This document shows, piece by piece, positions 34,431-45,890 of a stretch of DNA of 64,000 nt (within the stretch, counting starts at the first letter, position 1; every line of letters starts with the position of its first letter). The notes under the pieces are model-generated. The model made no database searches. It was not told where the DNA came from and saw nothing but the letters and a program-made list of their open reading frames with translations. Source of the stretch: Antedon mediterranea (taxonomy: Eukaryota; Echinodermata; Crinoidea; Comatulida; Antedonidae); the NCBI RefSeq assembly GCF_964355755.1, contig NC_092673.1:31813001-31877000 (forward strand). Reading direction: 5' to 3'. The translations under genes and the position numbers were made by a program.

Positions 34431-34857
34431 TTCTTTTAATTACAGTAGTTCAAAGGGTCAAAGGTGAAAATATATAACATTATCTGTTACATCTTAAGGG
34501 AAATGAATAAAAAAGAATTATTGTATTTTTTTAAATATGTCGTCATTAATTTTTTGCAAAACAATGTGTTGCTTGTAGTTACTATCACTCCAAGCACTTG
34601 CATTTCCATAAACTCCAAGACTTGTTTTATATTGTATAAGTTAGTTTCAAATCGGAACGTCCCTAGCATATCATACCAGAGTATCAGTTAAATGCATTTT
34701 TTTACTTTTTACATTACATCATCGTTTACAAATTTATGTCTAAATTATATTCTAGCATTTTGTTGTTGTTTTCATCGCTATTGGTTGTAACTGAATAAAA
34801 TAAAATAGATAAAAAAATATATGGTTGTATCATAAATAATGTAATATTGATACTGAC

Positions 34858-34920
34858 CTGTAGTGCTTGTTTTGCTGATTCTGCACAAGCATTGCTTTCA
34901 AAAGTTACAAATCCTACGGG
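34858..34920 (-). CDS. RBPMS: RBPMS/couch-potato-like protein, RRM middle exon (RNP1)
   Basis: This is a 63-nt exon, phase 0 at both ends, with acceptor TTTTATAG and donor CAG|GTCAGT. It encodes 21 residues, PVGFVTFESNACAESAK and onward, matching the RNP1 strand and second helix of the RBPMS RRM. The human protein has the same exon length and borders as I remember them. The preceding exons (the VRTLFVSGLP region and the short GYEGSL exon) were sought upstream on the minus strand and not found, so they probably lie outside the window or were missed. Confidence 0.88.
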
Positions 34921-35559
34921 CTATAAAATAAATAGAAAATGTTACACTTTGCTTTGTACATTGCAACACTAATTTTCACTTGATTAAAAATTCATATATA
35001 TGATATTTATAATGTATTACAACCCGACATATTTTGTCTAGACTGTCTTCACTTTATATTCACATCAACTTTACTTTCCTAGTATTACTAAAGAAGATGG
35101 TTATAACAAAAGAACCAAAACGTTAAGATATTCTCGGTTTTCTTGTGTTCGGGAAAAACCACAAACCTTACTCTACTTTAATGCATATTATTACTATTAT
35201 TTCAATCTTTTATATATAGATACAAATATTATATATAATTTATATAACATGATATAGTATTTTGATGATTTCAAACTGGAATTTATTATGTTGCACTTTC
35301 AGACCTTTCCAAAAAGTAAACGATACTTTACTTGCTGCCCTCTGGAGAAAGAGTATGTAAGTATTGCTTATTTGGACAATACTGGTCGAATTCAATTTTT
35401 AATATATTATTTCAGACAAAATAACAACAAAATTATCTTCAAGATTATTAATTTTGTCATTCCTTTTCTATTTTTCAACAAATGTCTTTTTCCCCCATTA
35501 TTTAACTGTTAGTAAATATTGTATTGTAAATACAATCGTTTTTATCAACTATCTTTCGC

Positions 35560-37270
35560 AGGAGTTAAAAATATTGTAATTTTTATGACGTCATCATGTC
35601 TAAAAATGTAAATAACATGGGTCATTTATTTTCATCTTTACAGTAAATTTCAATCCGTTATATCTCGTCAGAATAAAAAGTGATAATCATGATTTAAACG
35701 TTTTCTTGAAGTCATTGGATTGTAGATACCAATTCACGTAAATATTTTGCCAATCAGATGTTGTGATGTCATCATATAATGGCCAATTGAATAAAAAAAG
35801 TTGTATTTTCATATTTTGAGTCATAGTTCATGACATTTAAAAGAGCGCGCATCCATATTCTACGTTTCCAAATTTCTTCAACGCGTTATTTTGTTGTTGC
35901 TCAGATAATTCCCTTCCAAAATTGTTATCTACGTGTTTAGTTTTGATGACGTCATCATGTTAAAAATTAGATTAAAAGATGGGTCTCAAAATGTCATCTA
36001 TGCTACACTGTATATAACATACAGTGTATTCTGTTATAATACCGCAATGATATAGGTACAATTCAGCACTGTAAACATATTTAATTCATGTCATAGGATG
36101 GCATAATAATTCTCGACGTTCATAATAGTTTAACGTACGTGCATGTTGCGTTTCCTAGTTCTTATGATTCTTCTTTATTTCTCTCTGTACAGATTTTGTG
36201 TAACAAATATCTCAAAAAGTTTAATGTTAATGATTACCAAAATTTCACAATGTCTTTTAAATACTTTAACTTAGTCCTAATAAGCTTTTCAGAGTGATCA
36301 CTCATCCGTGACGTCATTTATACGCCATTTTGTGAAATCACATTATCAATCATATCTCCATAATTCATTATCACATATTAACGAAATTCACTACACGTAA
36401 ACTTCAGGTCAAGGGTAAAAACATTAGCAAATAAAAACGCACGCGCACGTATGGTCATGCGCGTGAAATCGCGCGTTAAAAATTTAAAAAGCTCAAAATT
36501 AAGTTTTGATCAATTTAGAGCATGAATTGGGCCATTTGCGTGTTTCAAAAAATTACTGCGCAAAAACACGTTTTTCCGCGCGCGATACTTAAAAAGCGTA
36601 AAAATACGATTTTTTGTACAAATCGCATTCTACTCACCATCCTTAGTACATTCACCAAATTTGAGTCAGTTCCGACTTAAAATAACGCTATACAAGCAGG
36701 TTAAAAATGACAAAATGCGCAAATTAATTGCATCAAAGTGCTGAAAAATGGTGAAAAATAAGGCATTTTTAAAATGAAAATATTTCTTCAGAATGCACGA
36801 TGACCCCCAAATGTTTTAACTTATTCTGGAAGCCATTGAGTTGTAGATATGAATTCATGTACATATTTTACGTACAAAATGTTGTTACGTCATCAAATGG
36901 CCACTTGAATTTAAAGTTTTTTTTTCTTTTTAGTCATATTTTATCACATTCAATAGAACGCATCTCTGTTATGTTGTGCCCGATTTTCGCTCAAATTTTA
37001 GTATGTGATTGCTCAATTAATTGACTTTCTCAGGACTTGCCACTATTTTTATTTTGACGACGTCATCATGCGTAAAAACTTGAATAACGTAGGTCGTGTA
37101 ATTTCACCTTCGCCGTAAATTTGAATATCTTACAGCTCTTCAGAATTGAAGGTTACCTTGATGATTATAATTTATTATGAAAGCTGAGGAAATGTAGATA
37201 TGAATTCATATACAAATCAAGCCTATCGGATGTTGTGACGTTAACATATGGCCAGTTGAAGTTAAAAAGT
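35560..37270. repeat. Diverged long repeats carrying TGACGTCATCA motifs
   Basis: Paragraphs of about 400 bp recur with heavy divergence: 'gacgtcatcatg..taaaaa', 'gaattcatgtacatattt', 'tggccaattgaa', 'cacattcaatagaacgc'. GACGTCAT-type words occur near 35588, 35768, 35949, 36311, 36888, 37061 and 37238. No coding sequence. The consensus matches a CRE half/full site, but function is not implied. Confidence 0.6.
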
Positions 37271-37299
37271 AGTTTTTTCATCTTTTTCATCAAAGTTAT

Positions 37300-38609
37300 A
37301 AATTCAAATTCAAAATTTTATTAACATTCACCTTAACATCAAGGTATGGTTAACAACATTAACAAAACAAAAAAAAAAACAAAAAAAACCCCAAATATAT
37401 AAAAGAAAAAGCAATAATAAAAGCATTCAATGTTGCATAAAGGTCGCTCAGTATCAGGTGGAGGCCTGAATAGTCGAGCGCCTTTCAAACGCCGAACATA
37501 CATATTTCATCACTGGCTTGATGATATCGGGATCATTTGCACCCATAATAAATAAAAACTTATCATTTTGTGACATATTTTTTAAGTTTACATTAAAATC
37601 TAGATCCGAGAATAATGCCGTTCTGATGTCATCATAAATCTGGCAATATAGCATAAGTGGATCTCATCTTCAATATCGCCGCCTTTACAAAGATTACACA
37701 ATCTATTGTTTGCATCTGGGGTGGATTGCTATAAAACAGTCTTAACTGATGGTCTTAACTCCCCGATTAAAGCCGGCTTTATCTGATAGACGGTCTTACT
37801 AAAGCCACCCCTGTTAGACCATTGCTATAAAACAGTCTTAGATAAGACCGCGTAAAGTAACAAATTGAGGGCGTACTTTTCACGTAGAATACCAAATAAG
37901 GTAATGTTCGTCATGCTTGTTCAATTCACAATTTATTAGTACGTACATTTCTACGCAAGAAAATCTATTCTAGGGCTATATAAGAATAAAATCACCGTTA
38001 TTATTTGATTTAACACTTAAAACTCGTTCTAATGGTTGTCTTTAACGATAAATAATACGTAAAAGAAAAAAAAAAGAGAGGTTTAAGACTGTTTTAAGAC
38101 TCCTTCGAGTAGGCTTTAATTTTAAAGACCGTTTACAGGTTAGACCGCGGTAAAGCAATGGTCTATAATGTAAGACTACTTGCTACGTCACAAATTATAG
38201 CCGGCTAAGCGCTAAGACCGGTTATAGACCGCTTATATCAATCCGCCCCTGTTTTGGGGATTGTGTAGCGACCTCTCTCGATTTCGAGAGCATGCGCACT
38301 TAGTCTTAGCTTGCCAAACTGACATCTTTTATTTCTTTTATATAATAACGTATAATTCTCTATACAGAAGGGATTTTTATATGTACAAAAGGATTGTAAT
38401 TTAGGTTGATGGTTTTGTATCATATTAAGCCATTGGTTATCATACTTTTTTTGTATTTTTGATAAAATATGTAAGTTAAAATTAATGTTTACATTACAAG
38501 GCCTTTGCCAGATATGTGTTGCCTCGATAGATTCCAGAACACGTCGTATTCCAGAGGCCTTTTTGGCATGCATACTGTGTGTCTAATTTTCTATTCTCCA
38601 AAAGGGCAT
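37300..38609 (-). pseudogene. LINE (non-LTR) ORF2 C-terminal fragment, split by a MITE
   Basis: On the minus strand, 38573-38252 encodes the C-terminal region of a LINE ORF2 (NHQPKLQSFCTYKN..LRLSAHALEIERGRYTIPK). After the 536-bp insert the reading resumes in 37715-37454 with the Cys motif LCNLCKGGDIEDEIH, then LYCQIYDDIR..FLFIMGANDPDIIK and a stop. A one-base loss lies near 37650 (frame change after EIH). A 3' tail with TTTGAA units (37288-37305) marks the LINE end. The 5' side is cut off by the Gmr1-type LTR at 38610. Inactive relic. Confidence 0.75.
37716..38251. mobile_element. hAT-like MITE inserted in LINE
   Basis: Ends CTGGGGTGGATTGCTATAA and, reverse-complemented on the right, CAGGGGCGGATTGATATAA. 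The interior is rich in AAGAC/GTCTTA words, partly mirrored. It interrupts the LINE reading frame precisely between IPK and the Cys motif. The flanking 8-mers no longer match well. CAGGGGCGGATT-type ends are common in non-autonomous hAT elements (known). Confidence 0.7.
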
Positions 38610-38798
38610 TGTCATATTATTGATGTTGTGATTCTCTGTGTTTAGAGAAGGATGCTTTAGACCAGGTCCGCCTTATTATTAGCCAATCAAAATTGTATAA
38701 TTTTTGGAGGGAAAATGTTATCCTCCTCTGAAGCCTAAAATTTGCATGTCCAGTATAAAAGTGGAATGTAATAGATATTAAGGGAGAAGAGAGTATCA
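38610..38798 (+). repeat. Gmr1-type 5' LTR (conserved part)
   Basis: Starts TGTCATATTATTGATGTTG and contains a TATAAAA box. It matches 44030-44226 with scattered differences, then runs into a (GAA)n expansion. The true 3' border is uncertain. Confidence 0.7.
38754..38760 (+). promoter_or_regulatory. TATA box in Gmr1-type LTR
   Basis: TATAAAA in the LTR, conserved in the 3' LTR copy (about 44176), consistent with the element's own Pol II promoter. Confidence 0.6.
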
Positions 38799-38830
38799 AG
38801 AAGAAGAAGAAGAAGAAGAAGAAGAAGAAG

Positions 38831-38860
<30 letters not shown>
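38797..38860 (+). repeat. (GAA)n microsatellite, about 20 units
   Basis: Uninterrupted AGAAGA.. tract just inside the left LTR end; the 3' LTR has only two units at the same place. Confidence 0.95.
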
Positions 38861-38861
<1 letters not shown>

Positions 38862-39321
38862 GACAGTGCCTACTCTACGGGCCTGTTAAATTAGTAACCA
38901 AAAAGTTAAATGGTTACGAAGATCTGGATTCCTGACAGTTTTTATACCGTACCGTGCGTTGTTTGGATATTACAACGAAGAAGAAGTACTGTTGAGCTCA
39001 AGACTGTTGGATATTCATCAGAGAGATATATATTCACCGGGATCTGAAAGAAGAAGACTGAAGTAACAGAAGGAAGCCCAGTAAATTTTGAGAAGATTTG
39101 CAAAGCTGACTTTTGTAAACTATTTTTATTTCGAAAGTAAATTTTTGTACGGAGCGAACTTGGAACGTTGTTTGTGACTTTGAAGTAAATCAATGTCTTA
39201 TATATGTATGTGGATTTCATATTTTTTACATATCTGAATGGAATCAAGGTAATACAAATACTTTTATAACATATTTTGTATACATAAGTTTACATATTTC
39301 ATTAGTAAAATTGTTATTAGC

Positions 39322-39774
39322 ATGACAACTTTAAGATCGGGTAAAAATATAGATAAGACTATGTCAGAAAAAGATACTAGGGAAGATATGGTTGACCAAG
39401 AAGAGGTTGACCAAGTCAATGAAATGTATGATAACATGGCTAGGGATATTGATTTGCCCGAAATACCCAGCGGTATGCCTAAAGATATGATGCTCAAATA
39501 TTTTCGAATGAAGTTCGAGGCCGAGGCCGAAAACAAAAAGTTAGAATTACAATACCAACAAGACCAATTAAGATTAGAAGCAGATATAGAGCAAAAGAAA
39601 ATAGATATAGAGCAAAGAAAAATTGAATCACAAGAAAGAGTGAAAATGATGGAATTAGAAATTAGGTCTAGCTACAGTAATGCTAGGAATATAGTAGATG
39701 AAATGAAGGAATCAGATGATATTGATATATATTTTAGAACATTTGAACTTGGCAGAAGCCACAGGTTGGGATAA
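39322..39774 (+). pseudogene. Gmr1-type Gag, N-terminal part
   Basis: Starts MTTLRSGKNIDK, with a long charged coiled coil (about residues 60-120, KKIDIEQRKIESQER) and then DDIDIYFRTFE. The frame must shift at about 39740 to continue with LAEATGWDKNTW in the next frame, consistent with loss of two bases. The tail LGRSHRLG is an out-of-frame reading. Confidence 0.8.
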
Positions 39775-41827
39775 GAATACGTGGTCCGCTAGGTTAGCAC
39801 CTGAACTGTCTGGTAAAGCTAGGACAGCATATGCATCCTTAACCGTAAAAGAATGTGTAGATTATGATACCTTAAAGAAGGCAATCTTAGAAAAGTATGA
39901 TGTGTCCGCAGAGACCTACAGATTTAAATTTAGAAATTCAAACAGAGTTAAAGATATGTCCATCAGGGAATGGCTGAATGAGCTCTCCCATTATTTAAAA
40001 TGTTGGATGAAATGTGCTAATGTAAAAGAAGATGATGATGCAGGCATTATTGAAATGATTATAATGGAACAGGCACTTGATAAAATGCCTGAAGATCTGA
40101 GGCTTTATCTTAGAGATAAACAAGTAAATAAGAGCTATGATATGGCTATGATAGCCGATGATTATATAGCTAATACAGGTGGCCGTGGCTATTGGAATGC
40201 CGTAAATTCTGAAAATAAGCCTACGTATTATAAGGGCCAAGAAAATAGTAAACCTAAGAATAGTACGACTCAGAATAACCCTGGAGCTAGGCAGCAAGGA
40301 TACAATAGGTATCGCGGAAGGGGAGGCAAATTCCATAACTATGGTAGAAATTTCCAACAGAGAGAACCTTCAAATGAATGGATTAATGGCCTATGCTTCA
40401 ATTGTAAGGAGAAGGGACATAAGATAGGGGATTGTCCTAAGATGGTAGCAAAAGGAAAGACTAGTGACACTAAGAAGGGCCCAAATGTGAAAGATGGCTT
40501 AAGATGTGAAGAAATAAAATCAGATAGACCCCAAGTAGTTATGGATAGTGTAGAAAATAAAATGGAGAAGTGTACAATACCAGGAAAATTAGAAGGACAG
40601 GATATAACTATGCTTAGAGACTCGGGATGTACCCAGTCAGCTGTTAAGGAAAGTCTAGTGCCTAACAAATGTTACTTGCCAGGAAAATGGGTTACGTTAA
40701 GAGGTATAGGAAGCGATATTACCGTCCCCTTAGCTGAGGTAGCTATAGAAAGTAAGATAGTGACAGGAAAAGTGATTGTAGCCGTAATCGAAGGATTACA
40801 GAGGGACATGTTATTGGGTCATGATTTGGACCAGAATTGTGGGGAAACAATGGCTAAAGAAATGTTCGTCCTAACTAGGGAGCAAGCCAGAATAGAAAAT
40901 GATGTTAGAATACAAGACGAAATGATATTGTTAGGGAAAGATAGTAACTTTAAGCCGATAGAAGAGCCGCCTAAAGAAACTAATGTACAATTGTTGAAAA
41001 AAGTAGTAAATGACAACAATAAAACTAAGTGTTTAGATGATATGAATGGAACAGAAATGAATAATTTGTTTGACGAAAATGAGGATAAAACTAAAGATAA
41101 AACAGTCAAACTTAAAACTTATGAACAACAGCACAAGCTGAACCTAACTAAACAAGAACTGATCAAATTGCAAACTAAGGATGACTCGCTCAAAGGAGTG
41201 TTTGACAGGGTAGTCCCTATAGAAGAAATAGGTCAGCATAGGGTATGTTTCTTTATGAGACAAGGTATATTGATGAGAAATTGGAGTAGTATTAAAGATA
41301 AGAATAACCAAGTGGAACAGATTGTATTACCCACTCAGTGTAGACAGGGTGTATTACACTTAGGTCATAATGTGCCATTTGCAGGTCACATGGGTGTTGA
41401 GAAAACTAAAAGTAGGGTCCTGAACCAATTCTATTGGCCAGGTATATTTAAAGATGTGGTAGTCTATTGTAAAGTCTGTAAGGAATGCCAAAAGGTAGAT
41501 AAGGGTAAAAGTAAAAGGAAACATACTTTGATACCATTACCGATTATAAGTACACCATTTAAACGTATAGCGATAGACATTGTTGGACCCTTATCTAGAA
41601 CAAGCGTTAATAACAAATATATGCTTACTATAATTGACTATGCTACGAGATATCCGGATGCTATCCCGTTACCCAATGTTAGAGCTGAAACAGTAGCCAG
41701 GGCTCTAATAGAAGTCTTTACTAGAGTAGGATTACCTAAAGAGATTGTACAGTACATGATCAAGAAACTAATTTCATGTCTTCAATTATGCAATCTATAT
41801 TTAGTATGTTGGGGATTAATCAATTAA
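39716..41827 (+). pseudogene. Gmr1-type Gag C-terminus, protease and integrase N-terminal part
   Basis: Reading from LAEATGW: a SCAN-like Gag core (KWSARLAPELSGKA-type region, YLRDKQV), a zinc knuckle C227-FNCKEKGHKIGDC (C-x2-C-x4-H-x4-C), a retropepsin motif LRDSGC (D about 302), and a long linker. Then integrase: HHCC zinc region (HLGHNVPFAGHMG..CKVCKEC, from about 547), first catalytic Asp in AIDIVGPL (about 621), up to GLPKEIV. The frame shifts at about 41745-41775; the remaining residues to the stop are out of frame. Confidence 0.85.
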
Positions 41828-42732
41828 AGACTACAGTGTACCACCCCCAAAGCAATGGGCTTGTTGAAAGATTTCACGGTACATTGAAAAATATGATAAG
41901 GACACTTACAGTTAAGCAAAGAAAAAATTGGGATAACTACAAACCCCCCTTTCTGTTTGCATACAGAGAAGTTCCTAGTAAAGCGACGGGCCATTCACCT
42001 TTTAAATTGCTTTATGGTAGAGAGGTGAGGGGACCCTTGAGTTTACTCAAAAGTAATTGGGTAGAAGATGAAGAAACATCTACTGATGTTATCAAATACA
42101 TGTTAGACATAAGAGAAAAAATGGAGGAATTAATGAAAGATGCTAATGTAAACAAACTTGAACAACAAGAAATTATGTCCCACAATTATGACAAGAATGC
42201 TATTGATAGAGAATTTGTAGAAGGGGACAAAGTGTTGATATTCCTTCCAGTAGGAAATAGTAAGTTAGACAGTAAATGGCAAGGCCCCTTCACTGTTACA
42301 AAAAAGGTCAATGATGTAAATTATGAAATATACATAGGAGGTAGAAGAAAAGAAAAACAAATTCTACATGTTAATAATATGTTAAAGAGATGGTATGATA
42401 AAGTAGAAATAAGTAAAGATGGTTATTATGTAGTAACAAATGTTCAGTCGATAGAAGAAGTGGACTTAAATGAAACAGTCCATGACAATGAGTTAGATAG
42501 TGAAATAGACATAGGATTGTCTTATCATCAATCACAAACATGGAGAGATGTTAACGTTAGTAGTAATTTAAATGATACACAAACTAAACAATTAACAGAA
42601 TTGTTAAAGTACCAACAGAATGTATTCTCGGATGTACCAGGTAGAACTCACTTAGTGACACATGAAATTAAGACTAGTGGTGAAATGCCTATAAGGCATA
42701 TGGCATATACAGTAGAACGCCCCAAGCATTAA
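41776..42732 (+). pseudogene. Gmr1-type integrase C-terminal half and start of RT
   Basis: The in-frame reading enters just upstream (DQETNFMSS, the second catalytic Asp, with the usual Gly replaced by Glu). It continues YHPQSNGLVERFHGTL (catalytic Glu), the GPFTV chromo-like C-terminal region, then the RT N-terminal FSDVPGRTHLVTHEIKT. It breaks by a one-base frame change at about 42715-42730 (ERPKH then stop, instead of QALKGKLKEEL). Confidence 0.85.
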
Positions 42733-42740
42733 AGGGTAAA

Positions 42741-43313
42741 TTGAAAGAGGAATTAGATAGTATGTTGGCTATGGGTATAATAGAACCTACAGTTAGTGCC
42801 TATGCTGCACCTATTATTGCCCTGAAGAAAGGCCAGAATCAAATTGGAATGGTGACAGATTTTAGATCACTAAATAAGAATACACAATTTGACCCTTATG
42901 TTATGCCTCGCATAGACGAAATGTTGGATGAGGTTTCATCCGCAATATACATAACTACGTTAGATCTAACTAAAGGATTTTACCAGGTGCCTCTGGATCC
43001 TAAGACCAAAGACAAATCAGCATTTATTACACAATTTGGACAGTATTGTTACAATGTACTTCCATTTGGTATGCAAAATAGCTCTAGTACTTTCCAAAGA
43101 TTAATGGATAAGGTATTACAAGGTACTGAGGGATATGCTAAGGCATATATAGATGACATATGTATTTATAGTCAAACTTGGAAAGATCATATTTTTCATT
43201 TGAATGATGTATTAGAAAGATTAAGTAGTGCTGGATTGACAGCAAAGCCTTTGAAATGTAAAATTGCCTATGCACAGGTAGAATTTCTGGGGCATAAGAT
43301 TGGTAATGGATAA
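42741..43313 (+). pseudogene. Gmr1-type reverse transcriptase core
   Basis: All RT landmarks are present: MVTDFRSLNKNT, LDLTKGFYQVPL, FGMQNSSSTFQRLMD, YIDD (D138/D139), LKCKIAYAQVEFLGHKI. It ends at a TAA inside GNG*IRP, in frame with the next segment, so this is a single nonsense change. Confidence 0.9.
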
Positions 43314-43322
43314 ATTAGACCC

Positions 43323-43928
43323 ATGATTGATAAGGTTGAGGCTGTGGAAAAGTTCCCCAGACCTTTGTCTAAGAAACAAGTCCGATCATTTCTCGGATTA
43401 ACTGGCTATTACAGAAAATTTGTACAGAACTATGCCGATATTGCTAAGCCATTGATCGATTTAACTTTAAAGAGTAAAAGTAATACCGTTAAGTGGAATG
43501 AACAATGTGAAAATGCCTTTGTAACTTTAAAGAAACGACTTACTGATGATAATGTATTAAAAGCCCCAAATTTTGATAAGATGTTTATATTGCAAACCGA
43601 TGCCTCATATTATGGCATAGGTGCAGTGCTGAGCCAAATAGATGGTGAGGGTAATGATTATCCCATTGTGTACTTAAGTAGAAAGTTATCTGTACATGAG
43701 CAGAGATATTCTGTTATTGTTTGGGCTATCAATAAACTTAAGTATTATCTGTATGGTTGTGAATTTCAAGTTCATACTGACCACCAGGCATTGAGATGGA
43801 TGGACTCAATGAAGGGTGCCAATGTTAGACTTATGAGATGGGCTCTGTTTTTACAAGGATATAAATTTAAAGTTATTTACAAGAAAGGATCATTAAATGG
43901 AAATGCAGATGGATTAAGCCGTGCATAA
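43323..43928 (+). pseudogene. Gmr1-type RT thumb and RNase H
   Basis: Same frame as the RT segment after the TAA. It has the connection region SFLGLTGYYRKFV and RNase H with QTDASYYGIGAVLSQ, a Glu in SRKLSVHEQRYSV, and HTDHQAL, ending NADGLSRA at the usual C-terminus of gypsy RNase H. The polypurine tract follows about 100 bp later. Confidence 0.9.
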
Positions 43929-44029
43929 TAATATTATAGAGGTGTTATTTGTAGATAGTTTATAGTAATATGGTTTTAAATGTTAAATTTTTGGAAAGAT
44001 TGACACAATCTTTTTCCCAAAAAGGGGAA

Positions 44030-44226
44030 TGTCATATTATTTATGTTGTGATTCTCTGTGTTTAGAAAAGGATGCTTTAGACCAGGTCCGCCTTATATTA
44101 TTAGCCAATCAAAATCGTATAAATTTTGGAGGGAAAATGTTATCCTCCTCTGAAGCCTAAAATTTGCATGTCCAGTATAAAAGTGGAATGTAATAGATAT
44201 TAGGGGAAGAAGAGAGAATAAGATCA
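44030..44226 (+). repeat. Gmr1-type 3' LTR (conserved part)
   Basis: TGTCATATTATTTATGTTG.. after the polypurine tract, about 190 bp alignable with the left LTR, then unrelated. No target duplication found. Confidence 0.7.
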
Positions 44227-44229
44227 GAG

Positions 44230-45091
44230 TAGATAAACGGAAAGATGATAAAGAAAATAAGGCTTGACTGGTAGTGGTAGAAAGATGTATTAATTGAGTT
44301 ACAAGGAATAAAAGTTCTAGTTGAGTTAAATATACTTTTTGTATGAGTTATCATTCAGGGACAGCTGTGTACGTCGCGTGGAAATATATACGCCTGAGAA
44401 AGCTCGGAACCAACTAAAATAAATTCACTACATGTCCCTTTGACTAATTCAACAAGAAACATTTATTTTTAAAAATTAATATTTCGAAAAACAGTTGGTC
44501 ATTTTGAAGTATCATCTATAATTCATCGGGTATTTTCGAACTATAACTCCCCAAAATCTTATTCGTTTTTGTTTAAAAGCGTATATAAATTACAAAAATA
44601 ATTATTTTTATTGGATTGAAAAAAAAAATTACTGTACGATACTATTACAAATCGTTTGTAATGACATGTTCAGAAATATTTAAGAACTTGCCTCTAGACA
44701 TTTCCTTTTAAAAACACTTGGCATATTTTTTTTCCAATAAAAAAAATTGATTCGTCTTTGTTGTTCAACACAGTGTCTTTCTTTCAAAAAATAAAAAACA
44801 CATTAGGCCTACATTTTAGTACCCTTTTTTGTAAAACATTTCAATAAGCAACGTACTTAACCCCGTCAATTTTGATAACTAGAAATGTTTACATTTGCTG
44901 ATCACATAACTATCATCTATTAATGCATTGTTTAGGCCTATTTTGTTTAAAAGCGTAAGCCTAAAGGTAAAAACCTTATTTACATACTGTATTAATCTGG
45001 TATTACAAATATTTTTCTTTCATCTCCCAGGCAAACCCTTTCCAACATGTTTTTTATAACTTTTCATTTTGTTCGTGTAAAAAACTCTGAA
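44230..45091. other. AT-rich interval without recognised gene
   Basis: No conserved exon, RNA or repeat structure recognised. Confidence 0.4.
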
Positions 45092-45677
45092 TTAAGTAAA
45101 CAGATTTATATTAATTGTCAGTGCACAAATGCAATTACACATTTTCACTACACATACATAATCATCCTTTACGGATGTTACCTTGCAGCAATCAAAATGC
45201 ATCCATCGTTGGCAATTATCGCACTGCACCCATTTTACGTTGCTGCCTGAAGGTCTAGTACAAAATGGCAAGTCGCACATTTCATGTTTGTTTGCTGTTG
45301 AATTCTGCATGAGCCGTTCTTTTATGTAAATCATGTAGGCAGGACAATGGTGCTGTCGCAGAACCCTTGGTCGTACAGATGCCATGATTGCTTCGGCATT
45401 CTACAATTACAACGGTATAAATCGATCACTCTATGTATTGCATTTTTATTGATGTTAATTATATCTAAATTAGGAAAAATTGTACTGTATATATTGTATT
45501 AACTTTACCATAAGTAAGAAAATACCGCAACTGCTGCCATCCGTTTGCATACCCGAATTATACTTTATTGGTGTGTACGTCTGATGCTCAAACCCTGTCA
45601 ACTTTGACCTTGCTCTTAGGAATCTTCTGTGATAATATAATGATAAAAAAAATCATACTGTAGCCTACAAGGTTTCG

Positions 45678-45679
<2 letters not shown>

Positions 45680-45728
<49 letters not shown>
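45680..45728. repeat. (TA)n(GA)n microsatellite
   Basis: Alternating TA then GA dinucleotides inside an intron of the Ulp1/PHD gene. Confidence 0.95.
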
Positions 45729-45814
45729 TGGGTGGGGGAGTTGAGAGGCGGAAAGAGGGACTAGTGCTGTGTTAAAGTGTCGCTATCCAAGCGAATTTGA
45801 ACAATACTGCGAAA

Positions 45815-45890
45815 GCCCCAGTGGTCTAATGATTAAGAAATCTACATATCAAGCAGAAGGTTCCTGGTCTGAATTCCGATTGGAAAGACT
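45815..45890 (+). repeat. tRNA-related SINE-like sequence
   Basis: A box CAGTGGTCTAATGA (45820-45833) and B box GGTCTGAATTCC (45866-45877) at tRNA spacing, with the phrase 'gattaagaaatc' between them, as in many invertebrate tRNA-derived SINEs. It lies in an intron of the Ulp1/PHD gene. No tRNA cloverleaf closes. Confidence 0.45.

Larger units (their letters stand above)
30031..34857 (-). other. RBPMS intron (4.8 kb)
   Basis: Non-coding. It contains an 18-2-18 palindrome (30347-30384), a perfect 26-bp palindrome (31079-31104), GGCCTAG-rich DNA (31770-31785, 32085-32115), a 23-bp phrase starting CTGATGAGAAAAGTGCCG present at both 30924 and 32465, a minus-strand TATAAATAG (about 32583-32592) of unknown use, and the 37-bp hairpin at 34394. 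Confidence 0.7.
38610..44226 (+). mobile_element. Gmr1-type Ty3/gypsy LTR retrotransposon (INT before RT), defective
   Basis: LTR-like ends start TGTCATATTAT at 38610 and 44030, the latter after the polypurine tract AAAAAGGGGAA. About 190 bp of the two ends match before they diverge at a GAA-rich stretch, so the LTR 3' border and target duplication are unresolved. The internal order is Gag, zinc knuckle, protease, integrase, reverse transcriptase, RNase H. Integrase upstream of RT is the Ty1/copia order, but the sequences are of Ty3/gypsy type; this is the hallmark of Gmr1-type elements of deuterostomes (known). Two or three frameshifts and one stop break pol. Confidence 0.9.

Noticed and set aside
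44227-44433. Extension of the Gmr1-type 3' LTR to 'cactaca'
   Set aside because: No similarity to the left end beyond about 190 bp, so the border cannot be placed there.
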